A stretch of 64,000 nt of DNA from Ehretia macrophylla (lineage: Eukaryota > Streptophyta > Magnoliopsida > Boraginales > Ehretiaceae): contig CM075767.1 in the NCBI GenBank assembly GCA_037974665.1, positions 21,577,998 to 21,641,997 of the forward strand. The letters are read 5' to 3'. The position numbers and the translations under genes were made by a program. Below, one piece after another: positions 22,364 to 34,209 of this stretch. Below the pieces are notes generated by a model. The model was not told where the DNA came from. It saw only the letters and a program-made list of their open reading frames with translations, and ran no database searches. The stretch's first letter is position 1. Each line of letters opens with the position of its first letter.

Positions 22364-23490
22364 ACTCTTACTACACCCCCTAATAAAATATCACATTTGA
22401 GATTATTGATGCTGAGACTTGACATTCTTGAAAAGATGTTGAAGGCTTTAGAAATAATTTTCAATGAAGCAAAATTAGCCTTGGCAAAAATCAACAGATC
22501 ATCAGCAAATGCTAAGTGATTCAGCCTTGTCTTCTTGCATTTTGGATGAAAACTGAATCTTCTTATGCATGCACCTTTGTTGAGAAGAGAAGATAACACT
22601 TCCATACCAATCACAAAGAGGTATGGGGAAAGGGGATCTCCTTGTCGAAGACCCTTTTTCCTTGTGAAGAACCTTTCAAGCTGACCATTCACAACCACAG
22701 AGTAAGATGGTGAGGTAATGCACATTTTTACCCTCCTCACAAAACATTCAGGAAAGTTAAGGGCCCTAAGACAATTGAGAATGAATGACCAGTTGATGGT
22801 ATCGTAGGCTTTCATAATGTCTAACTTGACAATGCATCGCAGGCGGACTCTCTCACGACCATAGTTCCTCACAAACTCATGGGCAATAAGAACATTGTCG
22901 AGAATTTTCCTCCCATGAATAAAGGCTGACTGATTCTTTGAAATAATACCATCCAGAGTGTCTTTCAGCCGGTTAGCAAGAACTTTAGAAATGCATTTGT
23001 ACATCACATTACAATAGGAGATAGGGCAAAAATCTTGGATCTGAGAGGGATTCTCCACCTTAGGAATTAGATTAATAGCAGTGGCGTTAATCTCTCTAAG
23101 TAATTTTCCAGCCAAGAATGAAGACTTAACAGCCTGACATAAATCTTCTCTGATAACTTTCCAAGCATTTTTTAAGAAGAAAACAGAAAAACCATCAGGG
23201 CCTGGAGCTTTATTGTCATCGATAGAGAAAAGAGCTTCTTTGATCTCTGTATTAGTGACTGGTGCCTTAAGCTTATTGTGCAATCCAGTAGGGATGGATT
23301 TAGAAACCAAATCTCTGAGATCTCTAACTGTGTAGCTGTCATAGCTACTATTTTCTTTACCCAACAAATCAGAGAAATAACACACAACAACTTGTTTCAC
23401 TTCTTCCATAGAGGATGTATACGTGTCATTAGTTTTGATAAAATAGTGGATGTTGTTCCTGACTCTGTTACTGGTGGTCCTAGATAACCT
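22360..23490 (-). pseudogene. LINE ORF2 reverse transcriptase domain
   Basis: The frame reads NKAPGPDGFSVFFLK, INLIPK, FCPISYCNVMYKCISKVLANRL, QSAFIHGRKILDN, KLDIMKAYDTINWSF, RQGDPLSPYLF and the catalytic FADD. This is the classic L1-type RT order. LINE RT copies element RNA at a nicked chromosomal target. The block is open for more than 370 codons, but upstream the frame runs into the inserted element, and the endonuclease part lies beyond it. Confidence 0.93.
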
Positions 23491-25059
23491 AAGAGGAGAG
23501 GAAGGGAGGGGAGGGGAGGGGGGGAGGGGGGGTGAATTAGGTTGTTTGGCAAGGTTAAACAATTTAAAAATTCTTGATGCGGAAATAATGTCTAATAAAA
23601 TATGATAATATTCTAGAAGTTCTTGTAGGCAATTTATCAAACACTTAGTGAGCACATAAGTATATAATACTAGATAAGCAATTAGAACTTCAAAAATAAA
23701 TTTCAAATAGATGACTCAACAATTATCAAGCAATTAATATGAGCAATATCCACACGAAGGTAAATGACTTGAAAATAAAGAAAATAGAGTAAGAGAAATC
23801 AAACACGATGATTTTCAAGTGGTTCACACTCCCAGATGCCTAGTCCACCACCTAAGGTCTTCCCTTCCCTTAGGATTTAACAACTCTTCACTAAGATGCT
23901 TCTTCAAATATTGGTGAAACAAAAAACCAACTACAATTACTCTTGAGTCAAGAGTTACACAAGCTCCTTCAAGTGTAGGTGAAGCTTAACCTACTATCCT
24001 CTCTTTCTTTGAATCCACAAAGGATTACAATCCTTCTTCTCACAATGATTCTCTCAATCTATGTGAAAGAATATATTACAAAGATTGTGTGATAAAATGA
24101 ATGACAATTGCAACTCCTATTTGAGTTTGATATTACAATTGAAGAAAAACTTTGAATGTTCAAAGATATGAAAATGATAGCTCAAGATTTCTCAATGAAA
24201 ATAATATGAAAAGCTCTTTGAATTAGCTTAGAAATATGAAGATTAAGGCTTGGAGATGTGTTTGAGATGATGAGAGAGCATAGCTTAAAAAGAGTAAAAA
24301 GTTAGACACAAAACGGATATAATGCAAAAATTTTGGATTTTCCCGTTAAGCCATCCGGTCGTTGAGTCCTTCATCCGATCTACCGGATGGGGCAGGTAAC
24401 GCCTAAACCAGAGCTCTCTGCTGGGCGTTGTGACCTTCATTCGGTCAACCGGATGAAGCTAGTAACGCCCGAATGCTTAAAATGCTGAAAAGTCACATTT
24501 TTTAGCCCCAAAACAATTTGATAAATAATAAAGCATTTGGGAACTTTTGAAGACACTTATAAAGAAGTCTTTCTAGCATTTTTAACATCTCAAAATATTT
24601 TCAAAAACTCTTTAAAAAGATAAATAACAATTTTTATACCACAAGAGTTTGAAATCTAAAAAGTCTTGTTTTTCAAAATAGGTTTGTAATGACCTTTTGA
24701 AAATAAAAAATTTATAAAAAAAACATTTTGGAGAGATTATGAGCTACACGAGTCATACTTAGGCAAACAACATTTTATTAGCCGGTACCCCTTATGTCAC
24801 CACGTGTTCTTTCTTGTAACTCCCTTTTTATCATCGTGTCTTCAATTTCAATTCTTCGGGTCTTCATAACTTGATTTCTCATGACAGACCAATATTGACT
24901 TTGATCATTTTGAATGACTTCATGTTGGAGTGGGCTTACTTGACAATCTTGTGTTGATGGATTAAATGATTTACCCAATATTCAAATAATAATTCTAAAT
25001 CACAATCAAGATGTTTTGTTATTATCAAAATAAAGATTATAAGCTTTTCAGGCCAACAA
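23491..25059. mobile_element. Insertion of about 1.57 kb inside LINE ORF2, unclassified
   Basis: LINE coding sequence stops matching after RTTSNRV-type codons (23490) and resumes at FHKVIKG (25061), an uninterrupted stretch in related LINEs. The boundaries carry taacct and ttacct, a possible worn short TSD. One end is strikingly G-rich (23497-23531). The middle contains repeated cggatgaa / ccggatg motifs (24350-24470). The other end reads ttgttattatcaaaataaag. No frame of note is present. It resembles non-coding plant repeats with a G-rich start, but I cannot name the family. Confidence 0.6.
23497..23531. repeat. G-rich tract, potential quadruplex
   Basis: Successive runs of four to seven G separated by single A (gggaggggaggggaggg and more). 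They lie at the very end of the insertion in the LINE. Confidence 0.75.
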
Positions 25060-26075
25060 TTACCTTTGATCACCTTATGGAAGTAAGAAGAATTTAAATC
25101 ACCATCTTTGATCCACTTAATTCTAGCTTTCTACTTCAACATTGAATCCTCCTTCAAAAGCACTTGGCCCAATTGGGACCTGATAACTTTCTCAAGCTCA
25201 ATGGAATGATTGGAATGGTGGCCATTAAGAATTTGTTCCTGGATCACAGAGAGACTATCACAAAGGCTATTAATAGTATGCTTAATATTCTTAAAGTGTT
25301 CAAGGTTGAAACGCTTTAAGTCTGCTTTCACAGCTTTGTGTCTTCGGATGAAGCAAAACATAGGAACCCCAGTAAATTGTCGTTGCCAAGCATTCTCAAT
25401 TAAAGGAGGGTATTCTTCGTGTAGAGCCCAAGCTTTATAGAATCGAAAAGGTACAACTCTATGAGATTGTTCTTGACTGGTAGAAAGAATCAGTGGGCTG
25501 TGATCAGAAATCGAAGGTATCTCCACTCTGGCATATGACTACTCGAAGTGTAAGAACCACTGATGATTAACCAAAACCCTATCAAGTTCGCGAGCTAACT
25601 CTCTTTGAAATCCACCGACCCAATTGGCAAAGCATTACATCTGATCCTTTCCTCAATTCTCAAAATCTCATTGAAATCCCCAAGAGCACAAAGAGGATAA
25701 TCATTGAACCTAGAATTCCATTCTGCGATTTTAAACCAAAGTCTCCTTCTATCCAAGTAGTCATTGCTACCATAAACAAAGCACACATACCATACCTGGT
25801 TATCACATAAAGAGCAACACTGACAAAGGATGGCTTGATCGCAAGCATCAATCATCTGAAAATTGATTTTGTTCTTGTCCCATAAGACCCTTACTATTAT
25901 TCACAAAACCCCAGTCTTTAAATTTACCAGTTGCAACTTTCTGGGCATTGTTCAACTTGATTCTAGTTTCAAGTATACCAAAAATCTGTAGGTTCATTCT
26001 ACGAGCAAAAAGTTGGACCTCTTTTTGCTTGGAGGCTTTATTCATACCCCTTATATTCCAAACACCAACCTTCAT
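25060..26075 (-). pseudogene. LINE ORF2 endonuclease domain
   Basis: The ATG at 26075 opens MKVGVWNIRGMNK, the start of an AP-type endonuclease, followed by an ETRIK motif. After a frameshift near 25850, 25595-25855 gives VCFVYGSND and LCALGDFNEIL. After another break, 25131-25526 gives PSISDHSPLIL. These are the catalytic N, E, D and SDH motifs in order. A stop (TAG, after MLK near 25128) precedes IKWIKDGDLNSSYFHKVIKG. The enzyme would nick target DNA to prime reverse transcription. Confidence 0.9.
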
Positions 26076-27476
26076 TAGGATTTATCGGGGGAATGGGGAT
26101 TTAGCCGTGGATTATCCACTGAAGTTTGCCCTACCTTAAACTCATTAACTAGTTCATTTAGAGGAACCTGGTCAAGATCAAGAGCATCATATTTATTAGA
26201 CAAAGTTGTAGTTTTGTCCAGATGTTTACCATTGGTAGAGGTTGACTTTTGCGTCGTCTTGGAAGTGCTTGCAGTATTTTTGGACCCTGCGCCTTTGTTC
26301 TTACTTTGGACATCTTTCCATCCATCATCAGGTTGCTCAGTTTGTCCAGTGTCCTCGTTGTTAAGAGTGTTCTTTACCAGGTCCTTTGATTTGTTCCTCA
26401 ATAACATCTGTTCGGTTAGGATTAGCCTGCCAAACCTGTTTCGTCTTGTGGCACTGAGACCCCAAATGACCCAGCTTGTTACAATATTCGCACCACGATG
26501 GCTTCCAAATATACTCAACTTCAACCATGATTTTATTACCACCCCCCATATCAAGAGGAATTGACTCCCTGGTTTTTTTTTTTCATGTCAACTTCCACAC
26601 ACACCTTGGCATAACTAAGCCTGGTTTTTGCCTTGGTAGTAGCATCCATTTGGAGTGGATTTCCCAAAGCACTTGCTAGTAGGTTGAGTCCTCTTTTAGT
26701 CCACATCATAGGAGGTACCTTCCTCAACTTGACCCATATAGGGATACTATCAGATTTAAAGCTTTCCCATTGAAGATTAGGCTTCCATCGATGAAGTAGA
26801 AGAGGTTTGTCATTGACATGCCAAAACTGCTCCAATACTTTCCTGCATTTATCCTTATCTTCAAACTTGAAAATATATAACCCCTCAATTCCTGACTTAA
26901 TCTTAACCTTCCCATATTTCCTCCATTGGGAGTCAACAACTGCTTTGACAGCATAATAGGATGGACTTTTATCCATGAACTGTCCCACCAGACATGAGCT
27001 CCAGTAAGTTTTCCCCTCATCTATGACATCTTGGGATGGCCTAACCACAATGTCACCATTTTCCACATCGAGCTCTTAAATTGACCCTCAAATAGGTACT
27101 TCCAAGACTTAGGATCTTGCTTTAGTGTTGAATCCTCTGCATTAAGAGAAATATCCACTTGAGACGGCCAAAGAGAGCTAGGAACATCCACAGCACCTAG
27201 TGAGAGAGTTGGAAATTCTTCTCCATCTGCGAGATTCACTGACCTAGCAGGAGGTACCGTTGACGATAGAGGGGCTCTAGAAGAGCTGGTCTCAACAGTT
27301 TTAGGACTGAAATCGAAAGTCCCTGCAGCACACTTAGTCACAAGTGAGGAGGGGGGTGTGGAAAGACAACCAACACGCCTCGAATTCGCCGGTGAAGAAG
27401 ATGGAGATGGCACTAACGGACCCTCCCCATTTCTCGCCGAGGATTTGGTCGACGCTATAGGTTTCCTCCAAGCCAT
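26075..27476 (-). pseudogene. LINE ORF1 (RNA-binding, DUF4283 and CCHC)
   Basis: Starts MAWRKPIASTKSSARNG at 27476 with a Ser/Pro-rich N-terminus. A frameshift near 27060 leads to the DUF4283-like block (27066-26551: GDIVVRPSQDVIDEG, LYIFKFEDKDKCRKVLEQ, LASALGNPLQMDATT). A slip in an A-run (26571-26580) shifts into the knuckle CEYCNKLGHLGSQCHK (C-X2-C-X4-H-X4-C) at about 26480. The last frame carries a Lys/Ser/Thr-rich tail to 26075. Plant LINE ORF1 proteins of this design bind the element RNA. Confidence 0.9.
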
Positions 27477-27598
27477 GAGCTCATAACGAAACCCGGATGG
27501 AGCTTAGGGACGGTATGGTAATGTGTATAGGTTACAAGATTTGAGGTATGGTTGTCTATTTGAGAAGAGTTAATTTGGTTTTTTTATTCTTTACAATT

Positions 27599-28047
27599 GT
27601 TTATCTTTAAAATGTTACAATCTCCTTAATTGAATTTTTTGGCTAACAAATATTAAATTTCTGGCTCTGTGGCCTAAATATATATCATTTAGAGTCAACT
27701 AATCCGCTTGTGGTATAGTAGTTGTGTGGTAATTAAGACTCCGCCCCTTCTTCTTTAAAAAAACTGAGCCCAGCTATTAATTACACCAAACATAGGACTA
27801 GTAGAAAGATCCCAAGATTCATATAACAGTAATGGAAATGGTTGCCGATCTAAGACAAAAGAAATTGAAATGAAAAAGGACGAAAGAACTTCGTAAAAAA
27901 TCACATCCTCGCTCAAGTACTAGTGCTGGCTCTTAATCATCGACATAATTTCCACTTATTGACCGTGTGCTATAGAATGACGAAGGCCATTTTTAATTTG
28001 TCTTTGGAAAATTAATCTTGATGGATCTGGTAAGGCTGCTTATCCCA
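27599..28047. repeat. Dispersed host segment, copy P2 (start)
   Basis: Non-coding. About 27740-28047 resembles 2650-2830 plus 3845-3900 (copy P1) and 38553-38625 (copy P3: ttatagaatgatgaaa, aaggtttcttatcctatact). Copy P2 continues at 28926 after a LINE insertion. Confidence 0.6.
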
Positions 28048-28061
28048 TACTATTTTAGTAG

Positions 28062-28911
28062 TTTTTTTTTGCTAAATAAGCAAAGTGTTTCCATTAAAAC
28101 CAAACTCAAAACATGTACAAGTTTCTACCCAAAAATTTCCAAAGTGAACACTATTACATACAAATATCACCCAAGCTCCAATTTAAACAAAGAATATTGT
28201 TCAACAATGATCTCCTATATTTCTTACCCCCAACTAAATTCAGTCTCACTAATTGCATAATTTCCTTTTTTAGTTGCTCTTTTGAGTTAAACTTTTGACT
28301 GAAAATTCTGTAATTACTTTCCCTCCAAATGACATACATAGTAACACAAACAACAACCGAGTAAGATATGGTTGAAGCTCATCTCCTTTGCAAAATCTCC
28401 TAGTCCAATCTCCAATATTTTTCCAGGATGGCAACTGAGGTGGAATGAGTGCCAAACCAAGCCCATACTCCCATATTCTCCTACTCATTCCACATTGAAA
28501 GAACAAATGGTTTCTATCCTTATTGGCCAATCCGCAAATAACACATATTATCATCCGTAATACCCCATTCAAGTAGTCTAGTCTTCATAGGAAGTCTATC
28601 AAGAATAGCCACCCAAGTAATAAAGCTGCATTTAGGAATATAGTTCTTACTCCACACCAAATCATGCGAAGGCACTTTTGTCGCCTTATCTCTAATACAC
28701 TCCCATGCACTAGCAAATGTAAAAAGACCATTATTTCTACCTTTCCATCTGATTTTATCATTCAAAGAGCAAACAGAAGCGAAGTTAATATGGCTACCAA
28801 TCCTCTGAAGAATCGGGATAGCAGGCCAATGCCAACTACCATTGCAAATCACCTTCACAACCTTACCGCACCAGCTAATACCACAGTCCTCAATCTGTTG
28901 CCAAGAAACGC
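28062..28911 (-). mobile_element. 5'-truncated LINE, 3' end only
   Basis: A perfect 14-bp TSD, tactattttagtag, flanks it (28048-28061 and 28912-28925). The minus strand ends in an A-run (T-run 28062-28070). It holds only the C-terminal zinc-binding region of a LINE ORF2: FTFASAWECIRDKATKVPSHDLVWSKN, CSFITWVAILDRLPMKTRLLEW, then CVICGLANKDRNHLFFQC (a Cys/His knuckle-like motif), in two overlapping frames (28520-28858 and 28270-28572). It differs in sequence from the full-length LINE to its left. Confidence 0.9.
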
Positions 28912-28925
28912 TACTATTTTAGTAG

Positions 28926-30748
28926 GGGCATGTAACTACTATTTTAGTAGTTACATGGTATTTTGTAAGCAAAATTTTAATAATTTCTTAGTACTGTGGT
29001 TTGATTCACTTTGAGTCAAAAGAAGGAGACGGATTAGAAAATCTTTTTCATTTGTTTTCAACCACTTTTCCTTTTCTTTTCTGTTTTTTTAACTTTTGAG
29101 CTACTTTTATATCTTTTGCTTTTGTGATAAAAACTTCAAACTAATCAAGTTACAATTTTTCTCATCTCTTGGGGGACACTCTTCAATTCAGATGGTTAGA
29201 CTGTTCGAACCTCATATGAGTGTAGAGTCCATACCCTATGTGAGGTCAGGACGGTCCAACCATCCCAATTGAAGTAAATTAATTTCATCTCTTCATTTTC
29301 TTTCCACCTCCTCTCATTAAACACATGTCTTCAACAATCTCTTGTAGCAAAAATAATTTATACAGAATACATACAACATAAAGATTTGACATATACTAAT
29401 GAGAGAAGAGAGGAGAAATGAAGAGAGAAAGAGAGAGAAGAGTAGGAGAAATGAAGAAATGAGTGAGAGACGAGAAAAGAAGAAAAAAATGTGAAATGTT
29501 GGGTTAAAACAGAAACGCTGGGCAAGGACCCAAATGTTAATATCCAGTATACCACTTATAAGTGTCCATTTAACCTCATTCTAACCCTAACCATTCTCCC
29601 AAAAATTTCAGATTTTTTTCTATTATATAGAGACAAGACTTTGACAGAAATTGTGAACAAGTGAGTTATAATCTTGGTGTTCCTCATAGCTTGACCTCAT
29701 TTGTATAAGTATTTCGTACCCAAATGAGCTTATCTGTTCATAATTCTTGCCAAAGTAGTGTCTCTTCTAAAATTTTAGAAAGTGACTAGAGTTAGAGTGA
29801 GGTTAAATAAGTATTATGCATGATATACGGGGTATGTAATATTTAGATTTTCACCCAACAATTTCGTTTTAATCCAACGTTGTCCTTAGGCCATATCTCA
29901 TTCAATTTAAACCAAAGTGATCTTGTTGAAAGTGAAAAATATAGTAGAAAAGTTCAAAAATTAGTCAAGAAAAATGAAATAAAGAAGATTTTCAACCAAT
30001 CAAATGATTTTGTTCTTTCAGATCGAATAGTGGAGAGGATCCCTCATCATCATGAGAAAAAAATCCACGGTAGATTTTCTAACGTACCAAAGAAAAGAAT
30101 TAGAAAAAGCTACAAACACGGGAAAAAATTCTTATGTGAACTTGAATCAAATGAGGAGGAACACAAAATGCACATACCTCTCTATGTTTGACCCATTCCA
30201 GAATGAACTAACGCATCCAACGATAATGGTGCATTGTATATTGAGATGAGTGTCCATTGAGATAAGTTCAGATTCTTAAGTAGCGATTAGTAAACTCGAA
30301 TAAATTTTAATATGAATGGAATGAGTTAAAAAATGGAATGTAATTAAGAATAAAATGAACTTATAAATGAGAATGACATACTTGGTATGCTCTAGAAATG
30401 AAAATTAGAATTGATATATTAATTCCAAACCCATGTTTGGTAGTCACTCTACAAGAATAGTAATGTAAATGATTTGTATAATATGGCATGATTACCCTTT
30501 CATTATTATAGTATTAAAAATAAGAATAAACATGAATATAACCGTAAACAACATAAACATAATAAATAATAGTAGTAGTAGTAGTAGTAATAATAATAAT
30601 AATAATAATAATTATTATTATTATTATTATTACTATTATTATTATTTTAATTTATTATTATTATTTATAATGATAATAATAATTATTTATTTTAATTTTT
30701 ATAATAATAATTTTTGTTTTTTAATATTATTAATACTATTATTAATAC

Positions 30749-30783
<35 letters not shown>

Positions 30784-31200
30784 CAAAAGAAACTATATAT
30801 AAAAGTTATATTTTTTGGGATATATTAGTCATTTTAAAAATATGTATATTCTCAAGCACATGATAATGAACTAATATCATATGTTTGTTCTGAAATGGTT
30901 AATCTCATATATGGAGGAACGTGATTATCTTAGAAATGTGATTTCCAAGTTCATTCATTCATACCAAGTATGAAAATCGAAATAGAGTTGAAAATGTCAT
31001 TTCATATTCTCAACCTCATTCTAATGTACCAATTGCTACCTTATACATTGTCTATTGAGATTAGCTCACATGAGAATCTTCCATAACTCAATTTCGCATT
31101 TATCATCCTTGTTGCTATCTTCTCATGTTACAACTATTTTTAATTTTATCAAAACCTTGTGATAACCTTTTTTTTCCTTTTGTTATGATATCCCCTAATT
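28926..31200. other. Copy P2 host DNA, non-coding
   Basis: Parts at 29170-29460 (gacactcttcaattcag, aataatttatacagaatacatacaacataaag, gagagaagagaggagaaatgaag) are collinear with 38705-38990 (copy P3). A short imperfect hairpin occupies 29180-29275. The frame at 29880-30191 (103 codons, Lys-rich, no ATG at its start) matches nothing I know and is probably incidental. Confidence 0.55.
30569..30780. repeat. Trinucleotide microsatellites
   Basis: (agt)n(aat)n(att)n near 30571-30650 and (tta)n/(att)n near 30735-30780. The 119-codon Asn/Tyr/Leu-run frame across them is a composition artefact. Confidence 0.9.
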
Positions 31201-31221
31201 AGGTATTTCAACAGCCCTCCT

Positions 31222-32150
31222 GCTATGGGAGCGGATCCTCTCATGTCATGGGGTTGGTCATACCGATATGAGAGGACATCTCAGTCATTAAAATAAGGCG
31301 TTAAAATAAAATAAAAAATCATAAGTTTTATTATTTTTTTTTCCAAAACTCTGCATTTTTTCTCTTCTCATTTTGTCTCTTTCTTCATTGAATGCTTTTT
31401 TTTTTTGTCACAATTAAATACTCTCACCTTAACACATTAAAATGCTTTCAATACAAGTGTTTTTTTTTTTTTTGTTCTTGATACAATTCACTAAAAGTTC
31501 AACTCAACCGTTAAATATTCTTCTTCAAATATCAACCGTTCGTTTAAGGGTTTAGTGATATTTTTTCAAAAAAAAATTACTATAAAAATGTGTGTTAGTA
31601 TTTTAGTGTCGATATGAGTTTAGCCAAAAAAAGAATTACTTAGCAAAAAATATAGGTTTAGTAATAGTTTCTGTAAAAGAATTACTTGGCAAAAAAATAT
31701 GGGTTTAGTGATAATTTCTGCAAAAAAATATAGATTTAGTAATTATTCTTTTGGCTAAACCTATATTGAAACAAAGACTAACACACATTTTTACAATAAT
31801 TTTAAAAAAATTATCACAAAAATCTTAAACAAACGGTTGAGATTTGAAGAATGATATATTTAACGACTGAATTGAATTTTTAATAAATTGCATCAAGAAC
31901 CAAAAAATAAAATAAAAAATTGTGTGTAATAGTTAGAGCATTCGTGTTGATTTAGTGTATTAAGGTGAGAGCATTCAATTCTAAACCAAAGAAAAAGAAA
32001 AAAAAATGCATTAGATGAAGAAAGAAACTTAATGAGGACAGAGAAAATGCAGGTTTTTGGAAAAAACAATCATGATTTTTTTACTTTAATGGCTAAAATG
32101 TCCTCTCATGTCAGACATAACCAATCCTATAAGATAATCTACTCCCGCTA
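31222..32150. mobile_element. Long fold-back element, about 930 bp, arms about 430 bp
   Basis: Left-arm blocks such as ctcaccttaacacattaaaatgc, tcaactcaaccgttaaatat and aaaaatgtgtgttag reappear inverted in the right arm (gtgtattaaggtgag, atatttaacgactgaattg, ctaacacacatttttacaa). Arms run about 31222-31650 and 31730-32150. The tips are gctatgggagcggatcctc and the inverse of actcccgctac. I found no clean TSD. It is non-coding; a transcript would fold into a very long hairpin. Confidence 0.75.
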
Positions 32151-32490
32151 CATATATCTTTGCAGTGATGAAGAATAGCAAGATTTTTAACAAGCTTTAG
32201 GTTCAGAAAGGACATGACCAAAAAAAAAAAAAGGTTCAGAAAGGACCTAAATGCTAGATAAGGGCAATAAATTATAGCACAACCGTTGAAGTGTGAATAC
32301 ACCATGAGATTATGGATTAGCCCAGAGTTGCAATCTTCGAGATTACGGAACTATGATATACACCCTTCATTTGTGTGCTTTAAAGTCATTTGACTCCGAC
32401 ATAATGTAAGTTAACAAAACAGAAGGAATAATTTTCAATCCGCCAACCCATTCGGTTGTGTGTCATGCGGTGGGTGTTATATGGCCCATA
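32151..32490. other. Copy P2 host DNA, non-coding
   Basis: Around 32280-32335 (gttgaagtgtgaatacacc, gattagcccagag) it is collinear with 40115-40200 of copy P3. It ends at the insertion point of the gene-capturing LTR element. Confidence 0.55.
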
Positions 32491-32495
32491 TGCAC

Positions 32496-32878
32496 TGTTA
32501 TGGTTTTAGATTTTAGGGAGAGTTTATCACACCAAAAAGAACAGTAGCTGAATTGTTTGCTTGCAGTAAACAAATGAAGAAAAATTGTAGAGAAAAGTAA
32601 ATAAGAAGAAAATAGCAAAAGTGATAAAGTGTATTCTTAGCCCTCTCTGTTACATCACTCCTTGTTATATTCTGCTTTCATACATCACATGACAAAAGAA
32701 ATGACTAACCATTTCTAACTAACAGGACACGTAATCCTTCAGGTATTGAGTCGTGACTCTTGCTCGTGAGCTCTTGCTAGCAGCTGGCCTTGATGGACCA
32801 ACAACTGAATTGGGCTCTGTAGCTTGGATTGGATCACTATCACCAGTGGAGCAGTCCACAACTATTGGGGCTATAACA
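32496..32878 (-). repeat. 3' LTR of the gene-capturing element
   Basis: About 5% diverged from its partner by my hand alignment (roughly 19 substitutions and two short indels). TG...CA ends. Confidence 0.93.
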
Positions 32879-33304
32879 TTACCTCTCTCTTTTGAGAGAA
32901 CCTTGTCCTCAAGGTTCAGATTGCAAACATGCAGATTATCCCCAAAAAAATTAAATTGAGCTGTTGTTATGTCATCCCGAATATGAGCATCCTTATTATG
33001 TGGCAAACTACTTGCAAGTGAAAATACAGCATGCACTCTCACACAATGAGTATAACTCTCAGTAGTAGTAGCTTTCAATGCCTTATCTAAGGCTGAGGGA
33101 GCTTCGACATGATCATTACGTAGTATCTTATGAAGTGAAAAGCTCAGTAGCCCAAATACATCATCACTCTGGCTACAATTGGAGCACCAAGCCATTAGAT
33201 TTGATTCAGAAGGTACATGCGGTGAACTCCAAAAGCTTTCATCATTTATGTTGTCTACAGTTTCACTTTGACAATATCGCACCTTCCAGACAGAATGGAA
33301 CCAT
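32879..33304 (-). pseudogene. 3' interior of LTR element: unidentified fragment and gypsy-like tail
   Basis: The frame 32719-33348 continues from the mannosidase piece into sequence I do not recognise (WFHSVWKVRYCQSE, then FGLLSFSLHKILRN, about 33304-32960). It ends with CNLNLEDKVLSKERGN, similar to the short coding tail gypsy elements carry before the polypurine tract, and then runs into the LTR. The unidentified part may be one or two more captured fragments. Confidence 0.45.
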
Positions 33305-33513
33305 CGATCCATTACTCCTTGGCCAAGCCCACGCCCATCATCGCTCATTAATCACCGATCAAGCATTATCTCAAGCCATCCATTTTTAAGCCTTGCCACA
33401 CCCAATGACTGTCGGGTATGAACAGAGAAGCCTTGTCCATTTGATCTTTGGATAAATGCAAGAGCGGGCATTGGGTAATAATTTCCATGTAAAGAGATCT
33501 TGTCATATGTCTC
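33305..33513 (-). pseudogene. Captured fragment of Golgi alpha-mannosidase II (GH38)
   Basis: The minus-strand translation reads ETYDKISLHGNYYPMPALAF, QRSNGQGFSVHTRQSLGVA, LKNGWLEIMLDR, a short break with a stop, then DDGRGLGQGVMD. This is the C-terminal beta-rich region of plant class II alpha-mannosidase, which trims N-glycans in the Golgi. Only about 65 residues are present and none of the catalytic domain, so there is no enzyme. The sequence is close to the parent gene, so capture is not ancient. Confidence 0.8.
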
Positions 33514-33630
33514 TGTACGAGAGGCCTGATCTTCGTCGTCAAAACTTTCCAATTTTTCCCATTTTTTCCATCCTAAACTCCAAGCTTTATCCGTCATTTT
33601 CTCCAATATAGAAAAGTTTTTCGTTCTATT
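33514..33630 (-). pseudogene. Captured fragment of unknown origin
   Basis: About 39 residues (NRTKNFSILEKMTDKAWSLG, WKKWEKLESFDDEDQASRT) lie between the TBC and mannosidase pieces in the same frame as both. I do not recognise the parent gene. The composition is that of ordinary coding sequence. Confidence 0.4.
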
Positions 33631-34209
33631 CAACCCAACACTCTCAGCCAATTGTCGTGCCTTCACCTCAGATACTCTAGCCTGAGATAGCGAATAGACA
33701 ATCCATTCAAAATTTGCCCGAACAGCATCAAGGCGTATGATACGCTGCTATGTGGCAAAATCTTCTAATGTTTGGGGTCTTGGCATACTTTCTGACTTGC
33801 AAAGGTGGGACTCAACTTGCTCATCAAGATCACTTTCTTCAGATTCCGCCTTTGCAAGCAAAGGTTATGTGTCTTTAGGCTCATCAGAAAAGTCAAAATT
33901 AGAATATTTAGTTTCACCTTCAGGGATAGTTTCATTTATGATAGCACTCTCCTCACTATCCTGCTCCAGAAAAGTACTCGATGTTCGAAGACTTGCACTT
34001 CTATCATAATCTTCACCCGCTGGGTTCGCTTTGTCAACAGAAGCAGAAATCTTAGCACTAACAATTTCTTCGAAGCCTGGCGGATCTAGCACTTGACCAA
34101 AATTACCACTGTCCTCATTATTGTCGTTTCCAGAAGTTTCCATTATCCTGAAACTCCTTTCACCTCGTTTTGAAATTTGTCGATACTGTCTTCGTAGGTT
34201 CACATATGT
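33631..34209 (-). pseudogene. Captured fragment of a TBC-domain RabGAP gene
   Basis: An acidic, Ser-rich stretch (EDSGNFGQVLDPPGFEE, TFLEQDSEESAI, YSNFDFSDEPKDT) leads to QRIIRLDAVRANFEWIVYS and ARQLAESVGL, the entry to the TBC GTPase-activating domain of a plant TBC1-domain protein. A stop after PKDT (33865) and another replacing a Trp before QRII interrupt it. The catalytic Arg/Gln fingers of the TBC domain are not included. The parent protein would switch off Rab GTPases in vesicle traffic. Confidence 0.7.

Larger units (their letters stand above)
20892..27584 (-). mobile_element. Full-length LINE (L1-type non-LTR retrotransposon), decayed
   Basis: A 14-bp TSD, tattctttacaatt, flanks it (20878-20891 and 27585-27598). 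The minus strand ends in an A-run (plus-strand T-run near 20891-20900). In order it holds a 5' leader (27584-27477), ORF1 with a DUF4283-like domain and a CCHC knuckle, then ORF2 with endonuclease, reverse transcriptase and zinc-binding region. ORF1 and ORF2 overlap as TAATG at 26077-26073. A separate element of about 1.57 kb sits inside ORF2 (23491-25059). Frameshifts and stops in both frames make it inactive. Confidence 0.93.

Noticed and set aside
29880..30191. 103-codon Lys-rich frame as a gene
   Set aside because: Lacks an ATG at its start, matches no family I know, and has no supporting splice or promoter context.
30469..30828. 119-codon Asn/Tyr/Leu-rich frame
   Set aside because: Made of trinucleotide microsatellites; no domain.
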